Shown here: positions 4,884-5,458 of the stretch, piece by piece
Layout of the letters: every line of letters begins with the position of its first letter
Position numbering within the stretch: the stretch's first letter is position 1
NCBI GenBank assembly: GCA_051646185.1
Contig: JBOFCS010000040.1
Span: 1-5,458, forward strand
Source of the DNA: JBOFCS01 sp051646185
Lineage (GTDB): Bacteria > Actinomycetota > Actinomycetes > Mycobacteriales > Mycobacteriaceae
Direction: 5' to 3'
DNA: 5,458 nucleotides
The notes under the pieces: model-generated
What the model was told of the DNA's origin: nothing
Seen by the model: the letters and a program-made list of their open reading frames with translations, nothing else
Databases searched by the model: none
Position numbers and translations under genes: made by a program

Positions 4884-5458
4884 CACCCCTACCGTTGCCA
4901 AAAAACTATCCACTCTAGATAGGTTTCTTCCCATCTGGATTGGCCTAGCAATGGCTCTGGGTCTACTGCTTAGCTGGCTAGTGCCCGGTTTAAACTCTGC
5001 GCTGCAAAAGATTCAGATAGATGGTATTTCTCTGCCTATTGCACTGGGTCTGTTGATTATGATGTATCCAGTTCTCGCTAAAGTTCGATACGACCGACTA
5101 CAAAGCGTCACTGGGGATAAAAAACTATTAATTAGTTCGTTGATACTCAACTGGTTATTAGGCCCACTTCTCATGTTTAGCCTTGCATGGCTTTTTTTAT
5201 CTGACCTACCGGAATATCGTACTGGGTTAATAATTGTCGGCCTTGCCCGTTGCATTGCCATGGTTATCATCTGGAATGATCTTGCCTGTGGCGATCGAGA
5301 AGCTGCAGCAGTGCTCGTAGCGCTCAACTCAATCTTCCAAGTACTAATGTTTGCCGTTCTAGGGTGGTTTTACCTTTCCATTCTTCCCGGATGGCTTGGA
5401 CTTGAGCAAACCAGCATCTCCACTTCACCATGGCAAATAGCAAAATCCGTCGTAATTT
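4873..5458 (+). CDS. acr3: Acr3-family arsenite efflux permease (3' end outside window)
   Basis: The frame is open from ATG at 4873 to the right edge (195 codons visible of about 350 expected). The ribosome site AAGAGG (4861-4866) lies 6 bases upstream, inside arsR; the coding regions overlap by 11 bases. The sequence is diagnostic for Acr3 of the bile/arsenite/riboflavin transporter superfamily: LDRFLPIWIGLAMALGLLLS in the first segment, LPIALGLLIMMYPVLAKV in the second, and GLARCIAMVIIWNDLACGD (123-141), whose Cys127 corresponds to the conserved cysteine needed for arsenite transport. Hydrophobic segments lie near residues 20-38, 52-70, 86-109, 115-136 and 144-172. It exports As(III), perhaps also Sb(III), across the cytoplasmic membrane using the proton gradient. 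It is controlled by ArsR as the second gene of the operon. In some genomes this gene is named arsB, though it is unrelated to ArsB. Confidence 0.95.
   Translation, partial: MSTNTPTVAKKLSTLDRFLPIWIGLAMALGLLLSWLVPGLNSALQKIQIDGISLPIALGLLIMMYPVLAKVRYDRLQSVTGDKKLLISSLILNWLLGPLLMFSLAWLFLSDLPEYRTGLIIVGLARCIAMVIIWNDLACGDREAAAVLVALNSIFQVLMFAVLGWFYLSILPGWLGLEQTSISTSPWQIAKSVVI

Noticed and set aside
5013..5327. Minus-strand ORF of 104 codons
   Set aside because: It is antisense to the Acr3 coding region, which is strongly identified.
1..5458. A new defence, CRISPR or RNA-based system
   Set aside because: I saw no spaced direct repeats, reverse transcriptase, nuclease or helicase motifs, and no structured RNA signal; all intact genes belong to known families.

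Overview
The window looks like chromosome of a moderately AT-rich actinobacterium, most like Corynebacterium or a close relative. This is a judgement from protein style: an ArsR with both an N-terminal Cys-Cys pair and a CVCD motif, an Acr3 pump translationally coupled to it, a twin-arginine lipoprotein deiminase, and an IS3-type end resembling the IS6110 terminus. No rRNA or other species marker is present, so the genus is not certain.

Left half (1-1726): a zone of gene decay. It opens with the C-terminal part of a TetR-family regulator that runs off the left edge. Convergent to it is a TauE/SafE-type permease cut off at about half length. Near base 510 the permease runs straight into a piece of a SMI1/KNR4 (SUKH) domain gene. 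Divergent from the permease is a clavaminate-synthase/TauD-like 2-oxoglutarate oxygenase that has lost its middle, including the HxD/E iron-binding motif, and is split over two frames.

Middle (1803-3299): an apparently intact alpha/beta hydrolase on the minus strand, clearly richer in G+C than its neighbours. It has its own promoter, and just upstream lies the decayed left end of an IS3-family element. The remaining 450 bases before the next gene hold a C-terminal scrap of a membrane protein on the minus strand and the promoter region of the deiminase.

Right half (3300-5458): intact and functional-looking. A Tat-exported lipoprotein of the agmatine deiminase family has all expected catalytic residues. 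It is followed by an arsenic resistance operon: arsR, probably leaderless and read through a 42-bp dyad operator, and an overlapping acr3 arsenite efflux gene that continues past the right edge. ArsR would repress both genes until As(III) or Sb(III) binds its cysteines; Acr3 then exports arsenite.

I found no convincing new system. The most unusual items are two long perfect inverted repeats inside coding sequence (1537-1571 and 3549-3577), the extracytoplasmic deiminase, the large ArsR operator overlapping the arsR start, and the cluster of gene remnants around a compositionally distinct hydrolase.
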